Shown: positions 53,545-63,206, numbered from the stretch's first letter. The stretch is 64,000 nt of DNA from Caballeronia sp. LZ062 (GCF_031450785.1 NZ_JARTWB010000001.1:1116001-1180000); one strand, 5' to 3'. The notes: generated by a model not told the origin, from the sequence alone. Program-made: numbers and translations.

Positions 53545-54833
53545 CGCGGCTCCTTGCGCGGCGTCGCGGTGTCCCAAATCAGGCGCGGATCGAAGGACAT
53601 GGCGGCGAGCATGGTCAGCACGACGACCGCCCCGAACGCAATCGACGCCGGCCCCGCTTCGATGGTCGCGACCGCGCTGAACTGCACGAGCGCGACGAGC
53701 ACCGCGATCACGTAGATATCGAGCATCGACCAGCGGCCCACCAGTTCGACGATCCGGTAAATGCGCGCGCGTTGTTTATTGCGCTGAGTCATGCGCAGGT
53801 TGGCGCTCGCGGCGAGATAGCCGATCGCGAGAATCTTGAGCATCGGCACAGCAATGCTCGCAATGAACACGATGATCGCGAGCGGCCACGATCCCGAGTG
53901 CCACAGATAGGCGACGCCGCTCAGAATCGTGTCCTTCTGAGCGCCGAAGAGCGAACTTGTGTTCATCACCGGCAACGTGTTCGCAGGAATGTAGAGAATT
54001 GCCGCCGCGCTCAGATAGGCCCACGTCCGCGACAGGCTCGCGGGTTTGCGCAGATGCACGCGCGCGCCGCAGCGCGGACAAAAGAGGTGAGCGTGCCGGC
54101 GCGCGCCGCGCGTGCAGAGCCCGCATTCGTGGCAAATGCAGATGCCGTTCGCGGCAGCGGTCGCGCCGTGCAGCGGCGTGTCGGGGGCCATGCCGGGCGG
54201 GCCGCCTTCGAGGCGCGCCCACATGGCCCGTTCGTCGAATGCGGATGATGCCGCCACCAGCAGCAGCATGAGCGCGCCGAGCGACCAAAGCGCCGGACCC
54301 GGCACCACCGACGCGATATGCGCGAGCTTCACCACCGCGACGAGCAAGCCGAGCATCAGCACTTCGGTCATGCCCCATTCACGCGCAACGCGCAGCAGGC
54401 GAAAGACCGCATACGCGCGCCACGGCTTGCGGTTCAGGTGCAGCGGCAGCAGCAGCCAGACCATGCCGAGCGCCTGCAAGCCGGGCATCAGAACCGTCGT
54501 GACGAAGACGAGCCCGGCAAGCGGCCACATGCCATCGCGATACAGCACCCGCGCCGCGCCCATCAGCGTGGTTTCGACAAGCGAGCCGCTCACCGAAAGC
54601 CCCACGATGGGAAACGCGTTCGAGATGACCCAGAGCACGCAAGCCGTGAGCGCAAACGCGAGCGCCCGGTCGAATCCTTGTCTGCGGCGCCGGTAAAGGA
54701 CGGCGCCGCATCGGCAGCAGGTGAGGGCGCCGCCGGGCGGCACGGGGTGCTCCCGCTGCACGAGATCGCATTCGTGACAGGCGATCAGCGCTCGCGCGCC
54801 GCATGCCGCGGCCGCTTCCGATGACGTGCTCAT
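53541..54833 (-). CDS. pqiA: Paraquat-inducible protein A, inner-membrane
   Basis: 430 residues in two homologous halves. Each has a zinc-ribbon (CHECDLVQREHPV with CCRCG; CHECGLCTRGARR with CPRCG) followed by four transmembrane helices (for example FALTACVLWVISNAFPIVG and AAAILYIPANTLPVM). PqiA is the inner-membrane partner of PqiB and PqiC in lipid transport. Translationally coupled to the outer membrane factor upstream (ATGA at 54830) and to pqiB downstream (ATGA at 53541). Confidence 0.9.
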   Translation of the reverse strand: MSTSSEAAAACGARALIACHECDLVQREHPVPPGGALTCCRCGAVLYRRRRQGFDRALAFALTACVLWVISNAFPIVGLSVSGSLVETTLMGAARVLYRDGMWPLAGLVFVTTVLMPGLQALGMVWLLLPLHLNRKPWRAYAVFRLLRVAREWGMTEVLMLGLLVAVVKLAHIASVVPGPALWSLGALMLLLVAASSAFDERAMWARLEGGPPGMAPDTPLHGATAAANGICICHECGLCTRGARRHAHLFCPRCGARVHLRKPASLSRTWAYLSAAAILYIPANTLPVMNTSSLFGAQKDTILSGVAYLWHSGSWPLAIIVFIASIAVPMLKILAIGYLAASANLRMTQRNKQRARIYRIVELVGRWSMLDIYVIAVLVALVQFSAVATIEAGPASIAFGAVVVLTMLAAMSFDPRLIWDTATPRKEPR

Positions 54834-56326
54834 TGCAGCGCCTGCGCGGCTGTCCCGGCAGGTTTCGACGTCTCGGCGGACTGGCTTTCGCCCGCCGTCT
54901 GCTGCGTGGTCATCTTGTCCGCTTCGACGACCCAGCCGCCGCCCATCACCTTGTACAGCGTGACGAACGACGTGAGCGCGGCCGCTTGCGTCTGCGTCTG
55001 CGCGAGTTGCGCGTCGAAGAGACTGCGCTCCGCGTCGAGCACTTCGATGTAGCTGGTGTAGCCGCCCTCGTAGCGCGCCCGCGCAAGTCGCGCGTAAGTG
55101 GCGAGCGCCGTGACCTGGCGGCCTTGCACTTCGAGTTGCGTATGCAGTTTCTGCGAGGCGATGAGCGCGTCGTCGACTTCCTGGAAGGCGACCTGAATCG
55201 CCTTCTGGTACGACAGCAGCGCGGCGCGTTGTTGCGCTTCGGCCGTCTGCACCTGACCAGATATGTTGCCCGCCGTGAAGATGGGCTGCGTCACCGCGCC
55301 CGCAAACGACCAGACGCGCGAAGGCCCGGTGAACAGCGACGAAAACTGTCCGCTTGCCGTGCCGAACAGGCCGGTGATCGAAATTTGCGGGAAGTACAGC
55401 GCACGCGCCGCGCCGATGAGCGCGTTCGCCGCGATCAGATCCTGCTCGGCCTGAAGCAAATCGGGGCGGCGTTCCAGCAGATCGGACGGCAAGCCCGCCG
55501 GAATCACGGGCGTGGCGAACGCGCCAAGCTCGCAGCCGCGCACGATGGGCCGCGGATTGTCGCCGAGCAAAACGGAGAGCGCGTCTTCCTGTTGTGCGAT
55601 TTGCGTTTCGAGCTGCGGTATCGTCGCGAGGGAGGCTTCGTACTCGGACTGGCTCTGCGCCAGTTCCATCTGCGAGACTTCGCCGCCCTCGAAGCGCAAG
55701 GTGAAGACGTGCACCGACTCCGCGCGGCTTTCCGTCGTTGCCTTGGCAATGGCGAGCTGCTGATCGAGGCTGCGCAGGTTGAGATACGACGACGCCACCG
55801 ACGCCACGAGCGAGAGGATCGTCGCGCGCCGGGCTTCCTCGCTCGATAGCAGGTTCGCGCGTGCCGCCTCGGTGAGCCTGCGAATTCGGCCGAAGAGGTC
55901 GATTTCCCACGCGGCCGATACCGAAAGCTCGAAGTTGTTGAAGACCGGTCCGACGCCCGGCAGCGTGGGCTGCGGTCCCGCCCGCGAGATACGCTGGCGG
56001 CCCGCCGTCGCGCCCGCCGAAATCTGCGGGAAGAGCGCCGATCGCGTCGTGACGAACTGGCCCATGAACTGTTCGACGCGTGCCGCCGCTATCTTCACGT
56101 CCTTGTTGTTGGCGAGCGCCGTTGCGATCAGGTCGTCGAGGACGGGGTCCTGAAACTGCTTCCACCATTCGGTGTTCGCTGTGTCGGCCACTTCGGTTGT
56201 GGCGAAGCGGAACGTCGCGGGCGTCGGCACCGGCTCGCGTGAATAGTTCGGCCCGAGCAGGCAGCCGTTCAGCAAAACGACGCCGACGAGGCTTGCGAAG
56301 CAAAGAGAAAGCCGGGCGCGAAGCAT
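54830..56326 (-). CDS. RND efflux outer membrane lipoprotein (NodT family)
   Basis: 498 residues. The signal ends at the lipobox VVLLNGC with Cys22. The mature protein has two outer-membrane-efflux repeats of long helices, with NTEWWKQFQDPVLDDLI at the start of the first, LLERRPDLLQAEQDLIAANA and YEGGYTSYIEVLDAERSLF in the second. A trimeric TolC-like channel. It overlaps pqiA by 4 bases and begins 1 bp after the pump gene ends. Confidence 0.92.
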   Translation of the reverse strand: MLRARLSLCFASLVGVVLLNGCLLGPNYSREPVPTPATFRFATTEVADTANTEWWKQFQDPVLDDLIATALANNKDVKIAAARVEQFMGQFVTTRSALFPQISAGATAGRQRISRAGPQPTLPGVGPVFNNFELSVSAAWEIDLFGRIRRLTEAARANLLSSEEARRATILSLVASVASSYLNLRSLDQQLAIAKATTESRAESVHVFTLRFEGGEVSQMELAQSQSEYEASLATIPQLETQIAQQEDALSVLLGDNPRPIVRGCELGAFATPVIPAGLPSDLLERRPDLLQAEQDLIAANALIGAARALYFPQISITGLFGTASGQFSSLFTGPSRVWSFAGAVTQPIFTAGNISGQVQTAEAQQRAALLSYQKAIQVAFQEVDDALIASQKLHTQLEVQGRQVTALATYARLARARYEGGYTSYIEVLDAERSLFDAQLAQTQTQAAALTSFVTLYKVMGGGWVVEADKMTTQQTAGESQSAETSKPAGTAAQALQ

Positions 56327-56327
56327 G

Positions 56328-59300
56328 TCAGTTCCCCTCGTTGGGAGCGGAGGGGCGCGCGTCGGCGCTGCCGCCCGACGCGCCATGCACCTGCACCGCA
56401 TCGGGCGCGGGCACCGGCGCGGCCGATGCCGGCGGGGCATGGCCGCTCTTCTTGCCGGAGCGTGAGGACATCGTTTCCAGCACGTAGAAGAACATCGGGA
56501 TAAAGAACACGGCGATGACGGTCGCGCCCAGCATCCCGCCGATCACGCCCGTGCCGATGGAATGCCGGCTGTTCGCCGATGCGCCCGTCGCGATGGCGAG
56601 CGGCACGCAGCCGAGAATGAACGCGAGCGAGGTCATGACAATCGGCCGCAGGCGTTCTTCGGCGGCGGTCATCGTGGCATCGAACACGGACTTGCCCGCT
56701 TCGCGGTTGATCACGGCGAACTCGAAGATGAGAATCGCGTTCTTGGCGGCCAGCGCGACGAGCATCGTGAGGCCGATCTGGAAGTACACGTCGTTGTTCA
56801 GTCCGCGCAGGAGAATGGCAAGAAGCGCGCCGAAAATGGCGAACGGCACGGCCATCAACACGCCGAACGGCAAGCTCCACTTCTCGTATTGAGCCGCGAG
56901 GATCAGGAACACCATGACGAGCCCGAAGATAAAGACGAGCGCCGACGAACTGCCCGACTGCTTCGCTTCGAACGCCTCGCCGCTCCACGCAATGCCGTAG
57001 TCGGACGGCAGGCTCGCGGCCACTTCTTCGAGCGCCTGGATGACCTGCCCCGACGCGTAGCCGGGCGCGGCATTGGCCGTGATCTTGACCGCCGGGAAGT
57101 TGTTGAAGCGCGTGATGAGGTCCGGCCCCGTGACGTAGCGCGTGTTGACCACTGCCTTGAGCGGCACCATGCTGCCGCTCGTGCTCTTCACGAAGATCTG
57201 CGTGAGATCGTCGGGCCGCAGACGGTACGAAGGCTCGGCCTGCAGAATCACCTGCCAAAGGCGGCTCGAGCGGTTGAACTGCGAGACGTAGAGCGAGCCG
57301 AACATCGTCTGCATCGCGCTATAGACGTCTTCCACGGGCACGCCGAGCGTTTCCGCCTTGTCGCGGTCTACGTCGGCGAGCAGTTGCTGCGAGGCGGCGT
57401 TGAAGGTCGACGTGACGCCGGTCAGTTCGGGCCGGCGCTTGGCCTTGGCGACGAAGTCGTCGACGATGGCCGCGAACTGCGAGATGGGCGCATCGCCCTT
57501 GCTCTGAATCCACATTTCGGTGCCGCCCGTCGTGCCCAGCCCAGGAATGGACGGCGGATTCAGCGGCACCACAATGCCTTGCCTGATCTGCGAGAGCGCC
57601 TTGTAGGCATTGACCAGCACCGCGCGCGCGTTCTGCGTGCGGATATTGGCCGACTTGTAACGCTCATCGAAGCCCTTCAAGCCGACGAAAAACGTCGACG
57701 CGTTGTTCTTGCTCTGACTGTCCAGCAGGCTGAAGCCGTCCACTGTCGCGATGCTGCCGACGGCGGGCTGCTTGAGAAAATACTCGGTGATGCGGTCCGA
57801 CACTTCGCCCGTGCGATCCAGCGACGCCGCGTCCGGCATGATCACCGCGCCCAGCAGATAGCCCTGATCTTCCGGCGGCAGGAACGCGGTGGGAATGTCG
57901 CGCATCATCACCACCGCCAGTGCGATCAGTCCGGCGAAAAGCAGCAAGGCGATCACGAAGCGTTTGATGACGAGCCTCACGACTCGCGTGTAACCCGATG
58001 TCATCCGCGCGAACTGGCGGTCGAACCAGCGGAAGAATCCTTTCTTCTCGTGATGCCCGGGCTTGAGCAGCAGCGAGGCGAGGGCAGGCGACAAGGTCAG
58101 CGCGACAATGCCCGAAATGATGACCGATATCGCGATGGTGATGGCGAACTGCTTGTACATCTGCCCCGTGATGCCGCCGAGAAACGCGACGGGCACGAAC
58201 ACCGCGCACAGCACGAGCACGATGGCGACGACGGGACCGGCCACTTCGTCCATCGCCTGCTTCGCGGCGGTCTTCGGATCGAGCTTGTGCACGGTCATGT
58301 TGCGCTCGACGTTCTCGATCACGACGATCGCATCGTCCACGACAATGCCGATGGCCAGCACCATGCCGAATAGCGTCAGCATGTTGATGGAGAAGCCGAG
58401 CGCCGACATGCCCATGAACGTGCCGACGATCGACACCGGCACGGCCAGCACCGGAATGAGGGTGGCGCGCAGGCTTTGCAGAAAGACGAACACCACGATC
58501 ACCACCAGCACGACCGCTTCGAAGAACGTATGGACCACGTCGGAGATGGACGCCCGCGTGAACTCGGTCGTATCCATCGCGATTTCGTAGTCGATGCCTT
58601 GCGGAAACGACTTCTTCATTTCGGCGAGGCGCGCGCGCACCTGATTGGATACATCGAGCGCGTTGGCTCCCGGCTGCTGATACACCGCGAGCACGGTCGC
58701 GGATTTACCCTGGAAGCGGCTGCGAATCGAATAATCTTTCTGCCCGAGTTCGGCCCGGCCCACGTCTTTCAGACGCACGATGGCCGCGCCGCCCGACTGC
58801 GCGCGAATGATGATGTTGTCGAACTGCGCCGGCTCCGTGAGCCGCCCAGAGGTCGTCACCGCGAACGACTGCTCGACGGGCGCGCCCGTCGGCGATTGCC
58901 CGAGACGCCCCACCGCGAACTGCTGGTTCTGATTCGCGACAGCTTTCTGCACGTCGGCGGCCGTGACGCCGAGCTGCGCCATGCGGTCGGGCTTGAGCCA
59001 GATGCGCATGGCGTAATCGGGCGTGCCGAAAATGCTCGACTGGTTCGCGCCCGGAATGCGCTTGAGCGCATCGAGCACATAGACGTTCGCGTAGTTGGCG
59101 ATATAAGTGGCGTCGTATCGCTCGTCGGGCGAGTAGATGGCGATCACCATCATGAACGCCTGAGACTTCTTCTGCACCTGCACGCCTTGCGCCGTCACCG
59201 ACTGCGGCAGTTGCGGCAACGCGAGATTGACGCGATTCTGCACGTCCACCTGAGCAAGCTCCGGATTCGTGCCGATCTCGAAGTACGCGTTGATGGTCAG

Positions 59301-59567
59301 GTTGCCCGTCGACGAGCTCGACGAGCTCATGTAGATCATCCGGTCCGCGCCGTTGACCTGCTGCTCGATCGGCGCGGCCACGTTGTTCGCGACCACGTCG
59401 GCGCTCGCGCCCGGGTAAGTCGCGGAGATCGTGATCTGCGGCGGCGTGATGTCGGGATACTGCGCCGTCGGCAGTGCGAGCATCGCCAGCGCGCCCCCGA
59501 GCGTGATGACGATGGAAATGACCGAAGCGAAGATCGGGCGGTCAATGCAGAAATGTGAAATGTTCAT
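56328..59567 (-). CDS. RND multidrug efflux pump, HAE1 family (AcrB/MexB-like)
   Basis: 1079 residues, the usual size. Twelve transmembrane helices and two periplasmic domains. The proton-relay Asp pair lies in IGIVVDDAIVVIENVERNM (about residue 407), with the Lys in LVALAAKNAILIFEFAV (about 935). Periplasmic features include YPDITPPQITISATYPGA and YIANYANVYVLDALKRIPG. It exports hydrophobic drugs or toxins with the adaptor encoded 44 bp upstream. The C-terminal tail is Ala/Pro-rich and extends about 30 residues beyond typical. Confidence 0.95.
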   Translation of the reverse strand: MNISHFCIDRPIFASVISIVITLGGALAMLALPTAQYPDITPPQITISATYPGASADVVANNVAAPIEQQVNGADRMIYMSSSSSSTGNLTINAYFEIGTNPELAQVDVQNRVNLALPQLPQSVTAQGVQVQKKSQAFMMVIAIYSPDERYDATYIANYANVYVLDALKRIPGANQSSIFGTPDYAMRIWLKPDRMAQLGVTAADVQKAVANQNQQFAVGRLGQSPTGAPVEQSFAVTTSGRLTEPAQFDNIIIRAQSGGAAIVRLKDVGRAELGQKDYSIRSRFQGKSATVLAVYQQPGANALDVSNQVRARLAEMKKSFPQGIDYEIAMDTTEFTRASISDVVHTFFEAVVLVVIVVFVFLQSLRATLIPVLAVPVSIVGTFMGMSALGFSINMLTLFGMVLAIGIVVDDAIVVIENVERNMTVHKLDPKTAAKQAMDEVAGPVVAIVLVLCAVFVPVAFLGGITGQMYKQFAITIAISVIISGIVALTLSPALASLLLKPGHHEKKGFFRWFDRQFARMTSGYTRVVRLVIKRFVIALLLFAGLIALAVVMMRDIPTAFLPPEDQGYLLGAVIMPDAASLDRTGEVSDRITEYFLKQPAVGSIATVDGFSLLDSQSKNNASTFFVGLKGFDERYKSANIRTQNARAVLVNAYKALSQIRQGIVVPLNPPSIPGLGTTGGTEMWIQSKGDAPISQFAAIVDDFVAKAKRRPELTGVTSTFNAASQQLLADVDRDKAETLGVPVEDVYSAMQTMFGSLYVSQFNRSSRLWQVILQAEPSYRLRPDDLTQIFVKSTSGSMVPLKAVVNTRYVTGPDLITRFNNFPAVKITANAAPGYASGQVIQALEEVAASLPSDYGIAWSGEAFEAKQSGSSSALVFIFGLVMVFLILAAQYEKWSLPFGVLMAVPFAIFGALLAILLRGLNNDVYFQIGLTMLVALAAKNAILIFEFAVINREAGKSVFDATMTAAEERLRPIVMTSLAFILGCVPLAIATGASANSRHSIGTGVIGGMLGATVIAVFFIPMFFYVLETMSSRSGKKSGHAPPASAAPVPAPDAVQVHGASGGSADARPSAPNEGN

Positions 59568-59611
59568 TGGCCTCTTCCACGCGACATGCTTCCGATGGTC
59601 GGCTCTTCACA

Positions 59612-60892
59612 TCACTTGCCGGCGCCGCCTTCGTTCCTCGTCTGGCTGAGTGATGCCTGCGCGCCCGGAGCAGAGCTCGCCGCGGGTGCCGTTGCGGGCG
59701 CTTCGCTGTTCCCCGGTGCGCTGACTACGCGCACCTGCGAATCGGCTGCGATGCGCACCGCGCCATCCACGATGACGCGCTCGCCTGACTTCAGGCCGCT
59801 CGTGACGAACCAGTCGTCGCCATGCCATTCGCCGACTTCAACCACGCGCTGGCGGGGTTTCGATTGCTCATCCAGCACCCAGACGAAATGACTCTTCGCG
59901 CCCTGCAGCACGGCGCGCTGCGGCACGAGAATGGCATTGGGGCGCACCGCGCCCGCTACCCGCGCCTTGACGAACTGCCCGGGGCGCAGCGTGCCTTTCG
60001 GATTCGCGAACACCGCGCGCACGAGAAACGTGCCCGTTTCCGTGCTGAAGGCCGGATTCGTGAAGTCAATGCGGCCGGTCTGCGGGTAGACAGATCCGTC
60101 TGCCTGAATGACGCTCACGTCGAACTTGTTTCCGGGCGGAAAGTGCAGTTCATCTTTGCGTATCTCTTCCCGCCATCTCAACAACTCGTTCTCCGAGATG
60201 CTGAAGTTCACCCACATGGGGTCGAGCTGGTAGACATAGGTGAGCAGGCCCGACTGCGTCGGTGTCACATAGCTGCCTTCCTGCACGCGCGCGAAGCTCG
60301 ACAAGCCCTTGAGCGGCGAACGGATCGTCGTATAGCTGAGATTGAGTTGTGCGGTCTGCACTTCGCCTTGCGCCGCGATGACGGCGGCTTCGGCTTGCTT
60401 CTCGTTGCCGGTGGCGTCGTCGAGGTCCTTCTTGCTCAATGCGTTCATGGCGGCGAGCGGCACCACGCGCGCAAGATTCTGCTTCGTGACGTAGAGCCGC
60501 GCCTGCTGCTGCGCGAGCGCGCCCTTGGCGGTTTGCAGCGCAGCTTCGAACGGCCGCTTGTCCATGAGGAACATCACTTGTCCCGCTTCCACCAGCGCGC
60601 CTTCGGTGTACATGCGCTTCTCGAGAAAACCATCGACGCGTGCGCGGATTTCCACTTCGCGAGAACTCTGCGTCTGCGCGGTGAACTCGAAATCAACCGG
60701 TGTCGACTTCGACGCGACAGTGACGACGGTGACATCCACAGCCGCTCGCGGTGCTGCGGGCGGCGGCTTGTTGCACGCTGCGACCGACAGCAGCACGAGC
60801 GAGACAGAACAGCACGAGCGCAGGGCGGGCATCCGGCGCGGCAGTGGAAAAGACCGCCTGCAGTCGAGCATCTTCTTGCACGTGAACGCCAT
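59612..60892 (-). CDS. RND efflux periplasmic adaptor (MFP)
   Basis: 426 residues. A lipobox LLSVAAC places the lipid on Cys40; this is late because the predicted leader is extended, and M21 (MPALRSC) is an alternative start, but GGGGGGAGG lies 5 bases before the first ATG. Domains are lipoyl halves (VEIRARVDGFLEKRMYTEG and SYTTIRSPLKGLSSFARVQEG), the alpha-hairpin between them, a beta-barrel and a membrane-proximal end (AILVPQRAVLQGAKSHFVW). First gene of a six-gene minus-strand unit. Confidence 0.92.
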   Translation of the reverse strand: MAFTCKKMLDCRRSFPLPRRMPALRSCCSVSLVLLSVAACNKPPPAAPRAAVDVTVVTVASKSTPVDFEFTAQTQSSREVEIRARVDGFLEKRMYTEGALVEAGQVMFLMDKRPFEAALQTAKGALAQQQARLYVTKQNLARVVPLAAMNALSKKDLDDATGNEKQAEAAVIAAQGEVQTAQLNLSYTTIRSPLKGLSSFARVQEGSYVTPTQSGLLTYVYQLDPMWVNFSISENELLRWREEIRKDELHFPPGNKFDVSVIQADGSVYPQTGRIDFTNPAFSTETGTFLVRAVFANPKGTLRPGQFVKARVAGAVRPNAILVPQRAVLQGAKSHFVWVLDEQSKPRQRVVEVGEWHGDDWFVTSGLKSGERVIVDGAVRIAADSQVRVVSAPGNSEAPATAPAASSAPGAQASLSQTRNEGGAGK

Positions 60893-60945
60893 GGGCGCCT
60901 CCCCCCTGGGATGGCCGATAGTCGGAGAACGAACGCGCTCGCGCG

Positions 60946-60961
60946 TGCATCGCGCGATGCA
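60946..60961. promoter_or_regulatory. Perfect 16-bp palindrome, candidate efflux operator
   Basis: TGCATCGCGCGATGCA reads identically on both strands and lies 54 bp before the adaptor start codon, where a repressor of the efflux operon would bind. No TetR- or MarR-type gene is adjacent, so any regulator is distant. Confidence 0.5.
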
Positions 60962-61325
60962 TCGAGCGATCGCGTCCCTCGAAGCTCGACTTGACACGCG
61001 ACGTCCATGCGCGCGAGCCTGATACTTGTGATGTGGTAGCGAACTCCGGTCGTCACGGTAGCGATAGCCGGGCGCACCGGCTTCGCCCTGTCAGGCGTGA
61101 TGTTTTCGATGAGTCCAGTAATAACCGAAGACGATCCAAAACGCTATAAAAAAGTTCGACGGTGGCCGACGTGCGGAGCCATCGGCTGCGAAACGTGCAT
61201 CGCCGAAATAATGTATGTATTGCTTATTATCAACTTCAACCCTCATGGCGATTTCTGAAACGTTGGTCGAGACTGGTGCGAAAGTAGCGCTTCATTCGAA
61301 CCGGAAGCTGGACCGAACCCCAGAC

Positions 61326-61354
61326 TTGCATATCGGAAATTAACGATATATACT
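61326..61354 (+). promoter_or_regulatory. Sigma-70 promoter of the ArsR-OYE pair
   Basis: TTGCAT (61326-61331), 17-base spacer, TATACT (61349-61354), within an AT-rich island. Predicted start near 61361, 55 bp ahead of the regulator gene. Confidence 0.6.
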
Positions 61355-61415
61355 TCGCCTCAAGACGATTCGGAAGGCGCACGCTTGTTGCCGCGTGTTC
61401 CGCATCGTCAGATGC

Positions 61416-61721
61416 ATGAGCAACGAAATGGACATCGACGCAATTCACAAGGCCCTCGCCAACCCCCTTCGCCGCGAGATTCTCGAATGGCTGAAGGAGC
61501 CGGAGCGGCATTTTCCGCATCAGGAACTGCCGCTGTCGCATGGCGTCTGCGCGGGCCAGATCGATGGGCGCTGTGGCATGTCACAGTCCACCGTTTCGGC
61601 GCACCTTGCAACCCTGCATAAAGCCGGGCTCGTCACGACCAAGCGCGTGGGGCAGTGGGTGTTCTTCAAGCGCGACGAAGCGGCCATTCAGGCGTTCCGC
61701 GATTCCATCGCAGATCTCTGA
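61416..61721 (+). CDS. ArsR-family transcriptional regulator
   Basis: 101 residues, a single winged helix-turn-helix. Landmarks are IHKALANPLRREILEWLKE, the recognition helix SQSTVSAHLATLHKAGLV and the wing TTKRVGQWVFFKRD. Cys residues in GVCAGQIDGRCGMS sit just before the recognition helix, so redox or electrophile sensing by thiols is plausible. An internal Met at residue 5 is another possible start; neither has a strong ribosome site. The Old Yellow Enzyme gene follows 61 bp later, a pairing seen in other Proteobacteria, and probably controlled by this regulator. Confidence 0.85.
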   Translation: MSNEMDIDAIHKALANPLRREILEWLKEPERHFPHQELPLSHGVCAGQIDGRCGMSQSTVSAHLATLHKAGLVTTKRVGQWVFFKRDEAAIQAFRDSIADL

Positions 61722-61782
61722 AGTCTTATCGCCCCTTCGAAGTGACAGCATCATATCAATTCAATTAGGATACCTCTACGTT

Positions 61783-62844
61783 ATGCCGACTCTTTTCGAT
61801 CCGCTCAAGGTGGGCGCAATCACGCTGAAGAACCGCATCGTCATGGCGCCGCTTACGCGTCAACGCGCAGGTGTCGAACGCGTGCCGAACGCGCTAATGG
61901 CGCAGTATTACGCCGATCGCGCATCGGCCGGTCTCATCATCAGCGAAGCGACGTCCGTCACGCCGCAGGGCGTCGGCTATGCCGATACGCCGGGCATCTG
62001 GTCGGACGAGCAAGTCGAAGGATGGAAGCTCGTGACGCGTGCTGTTCATGAAGCAGGCGGCAAGATCTTCCTGCAATTGTGGCACGTCGGCCGCATTTCG
62101 GACCCTATCTTCCTCAACGGCGAACTGCCGGTTGCGCCGAGCGCGATCGCCGCGAGCGGTCACGTGAGCCTCGTGCGTCCGCAGCGTCCGTATGTCACGC
62201 CGCGCGCACTGGAACTGGATGAAATCGCGGGCGTGGTCGCGGCTTATCGCAAGGGCGCGGAAAACGCGAAGCGCGCGGGCTTCGACGGCGTCGAAGTGCA
62301 CGGCGCGAACGGTTATCTGCTCGACCAGTTCCTTCAGGACAGCACCAACAAGCGCACGGACGAGTACGGTGGCCCCATTGAGAATCGCGCGCGTCTGATG
62401 CTCGAAGTGGTCGACGAGTGCATCGCCGTTTGGGGCGCGGACCGCGTGGGCGTGCATCTCGCACCGCGTGCGGATTCGCACACCATGGGCGACAGCGACC
62501 GCGCGGCCACCTTCGGCTATGTGGCGCGCGAGCTGGGCAAGCGCAAGATCGCGTTCATCGCGGCGCGTGAAGCGGAAGGTGCGGACAGCCTGGGACCGCA
62601 ATTGAAGAAGGCGTTCGGCGGCGTGTATATCGCGAACGAGGGCTTCACCAAGCAGAGCGCGGAAGCCATCCTCGAACGCGGCGATGCCGACGCTGTGGCA
62701 TGGGGCAAGCCGTTCATCGCGAATCCGGACCTCGTGCGCCGCTTCGAAGTGGACGCGCCGCTCAACTCGCCGGATACCGCAACGTTCTATTCGGCAGGGC
62801 CGAAGGGCTATACCGACTATCCGTTGCTTGAAACGGCGGAGTAA
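61783..62844 (+). CDS. nemA: Old Yellow Enzyme alkene reductase (NemA-like)
   Basis: 353-residue FMN-dependent ene-reductase. Features are LFDPLKVGAITLKNRIVMAP, RASAGLIISEATSVTPQGVG, FLQLWHVGRIS, DGVEVHGANGYLLDQFLQDS with the His/Asn substrate-anchoring pair, NKRTDEYGGPIENRARLM and the closing GKPFIANPDLVRRF. It reduces activated C=C bonds of electrophiles such as N-ethylmaleimide and quinone-like compounds using NADPH. Probably induced by the same electrophiles through the upstream ArsR-type protein. AGGATACC precedes the ATG. Ends at a strong terminator. Confidence 0.93.
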   Translation: MPTLFDPLKVGAITLKNRIVMAPLTRQRAGVERVPNALMAQYYADRASAGLIISEATSVTPQGVGYADTPGIWSDEQVEGWKLVTRAVHEAGGKIFLQLWHVGRISDPIFLNGELPVAPSAIAASGHVSLVRPQRPYVTPRALELDEIAGVVAAYRKGAENAKRAGFDGVEVHGANGYLLDQFLQDSTNKRTDEYGGPIENRARLMLEVVDECIAVWGADRVGVHLAPRADSHTMGDSDRAATFGYVARELGKRKIAFIAAREAEGADSLGPQLKKAFGGVYIANEGFTKQSAEAILERGDADAVAWGKPFIANPDLVRRFEVDAPLNSPDTATFYSAGPKGYTDYPLLETAE

Positions 62845-62875
62845 GTTTTCGCATCAGGCATTACATCATGCATCG

Positions 62876-62910
62876 AACAAAACAGCGGCTTCGGCCGCTG
62901 TTTTGTTTTT
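62876..62910 (+). terminator. Rho-independent terminator
   Basis: A 14-bp perfect stem, AACAAAACAGCGGC (62876-62889) with GCCGCTGTTTTGTT (62894-62907) around a TTCG tetraloop, followed by T residues. It ends the ArsR-OYE transcript and may work both ways. Confidence 0.92.
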
Positions 62911-63206
62911 GTCCTCCAGCTTAGTCAAGCCAATTACCTGCACAGGTACCGCAACGCCTTCTTCTAACCAATCGCACGTCGAAATTATCGATTTTGCGCT
63001 CAACCGCGCCGCAAAAATAGTGTATTGGTGCGTCTGACTCTCTGCCGACTGTGCGTGCACCACGAAGCGCACGGGCGCAGAAACCACACTGCAAGTGCAT
63101 GCCCGGTTCGTTTCATGAACGATTCAAGACGCCGCTCGTTCCATACGTTTCTCCCGTGCCCGTCGGGCATCTAACGGCTGCGGGTCGATCCCGCCAAGGA
63201 GCGCTT
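62911..63206. other. 296-bp intergenic region
   Basis: AT-richer than the surroundings around 62985-63025. A promoter for the AspT-type gene is expected, but I cannot name a -35/-10 pair with confidence. A minus-strand 73-codon frame here overlaps the terminator and is not regarded as a gene. Confidence 0.4.

Larger units (their letters stand above)
60893..61415. other. 523-bp divergent intergenic region with operator-like elements
   Basis: It lies between the efflux operon (minus) and the ArsR-type gene (plus). It contains the 16-bp palindrome at 60946-60961, an AT-rich inverted pair ATAAT/ATTAT at 61208-61230, and a good plus-strand promoter at 61326-61354. No coding frame is credible. Confidence 0.55.

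Noticed and set aside
62866..63087. Minus-strand 73-codon frame after the Old Yellow Enzyme
   Set aside because: Its end coincides with the terminator stem and it lacks a ribosome site and family resemblance.
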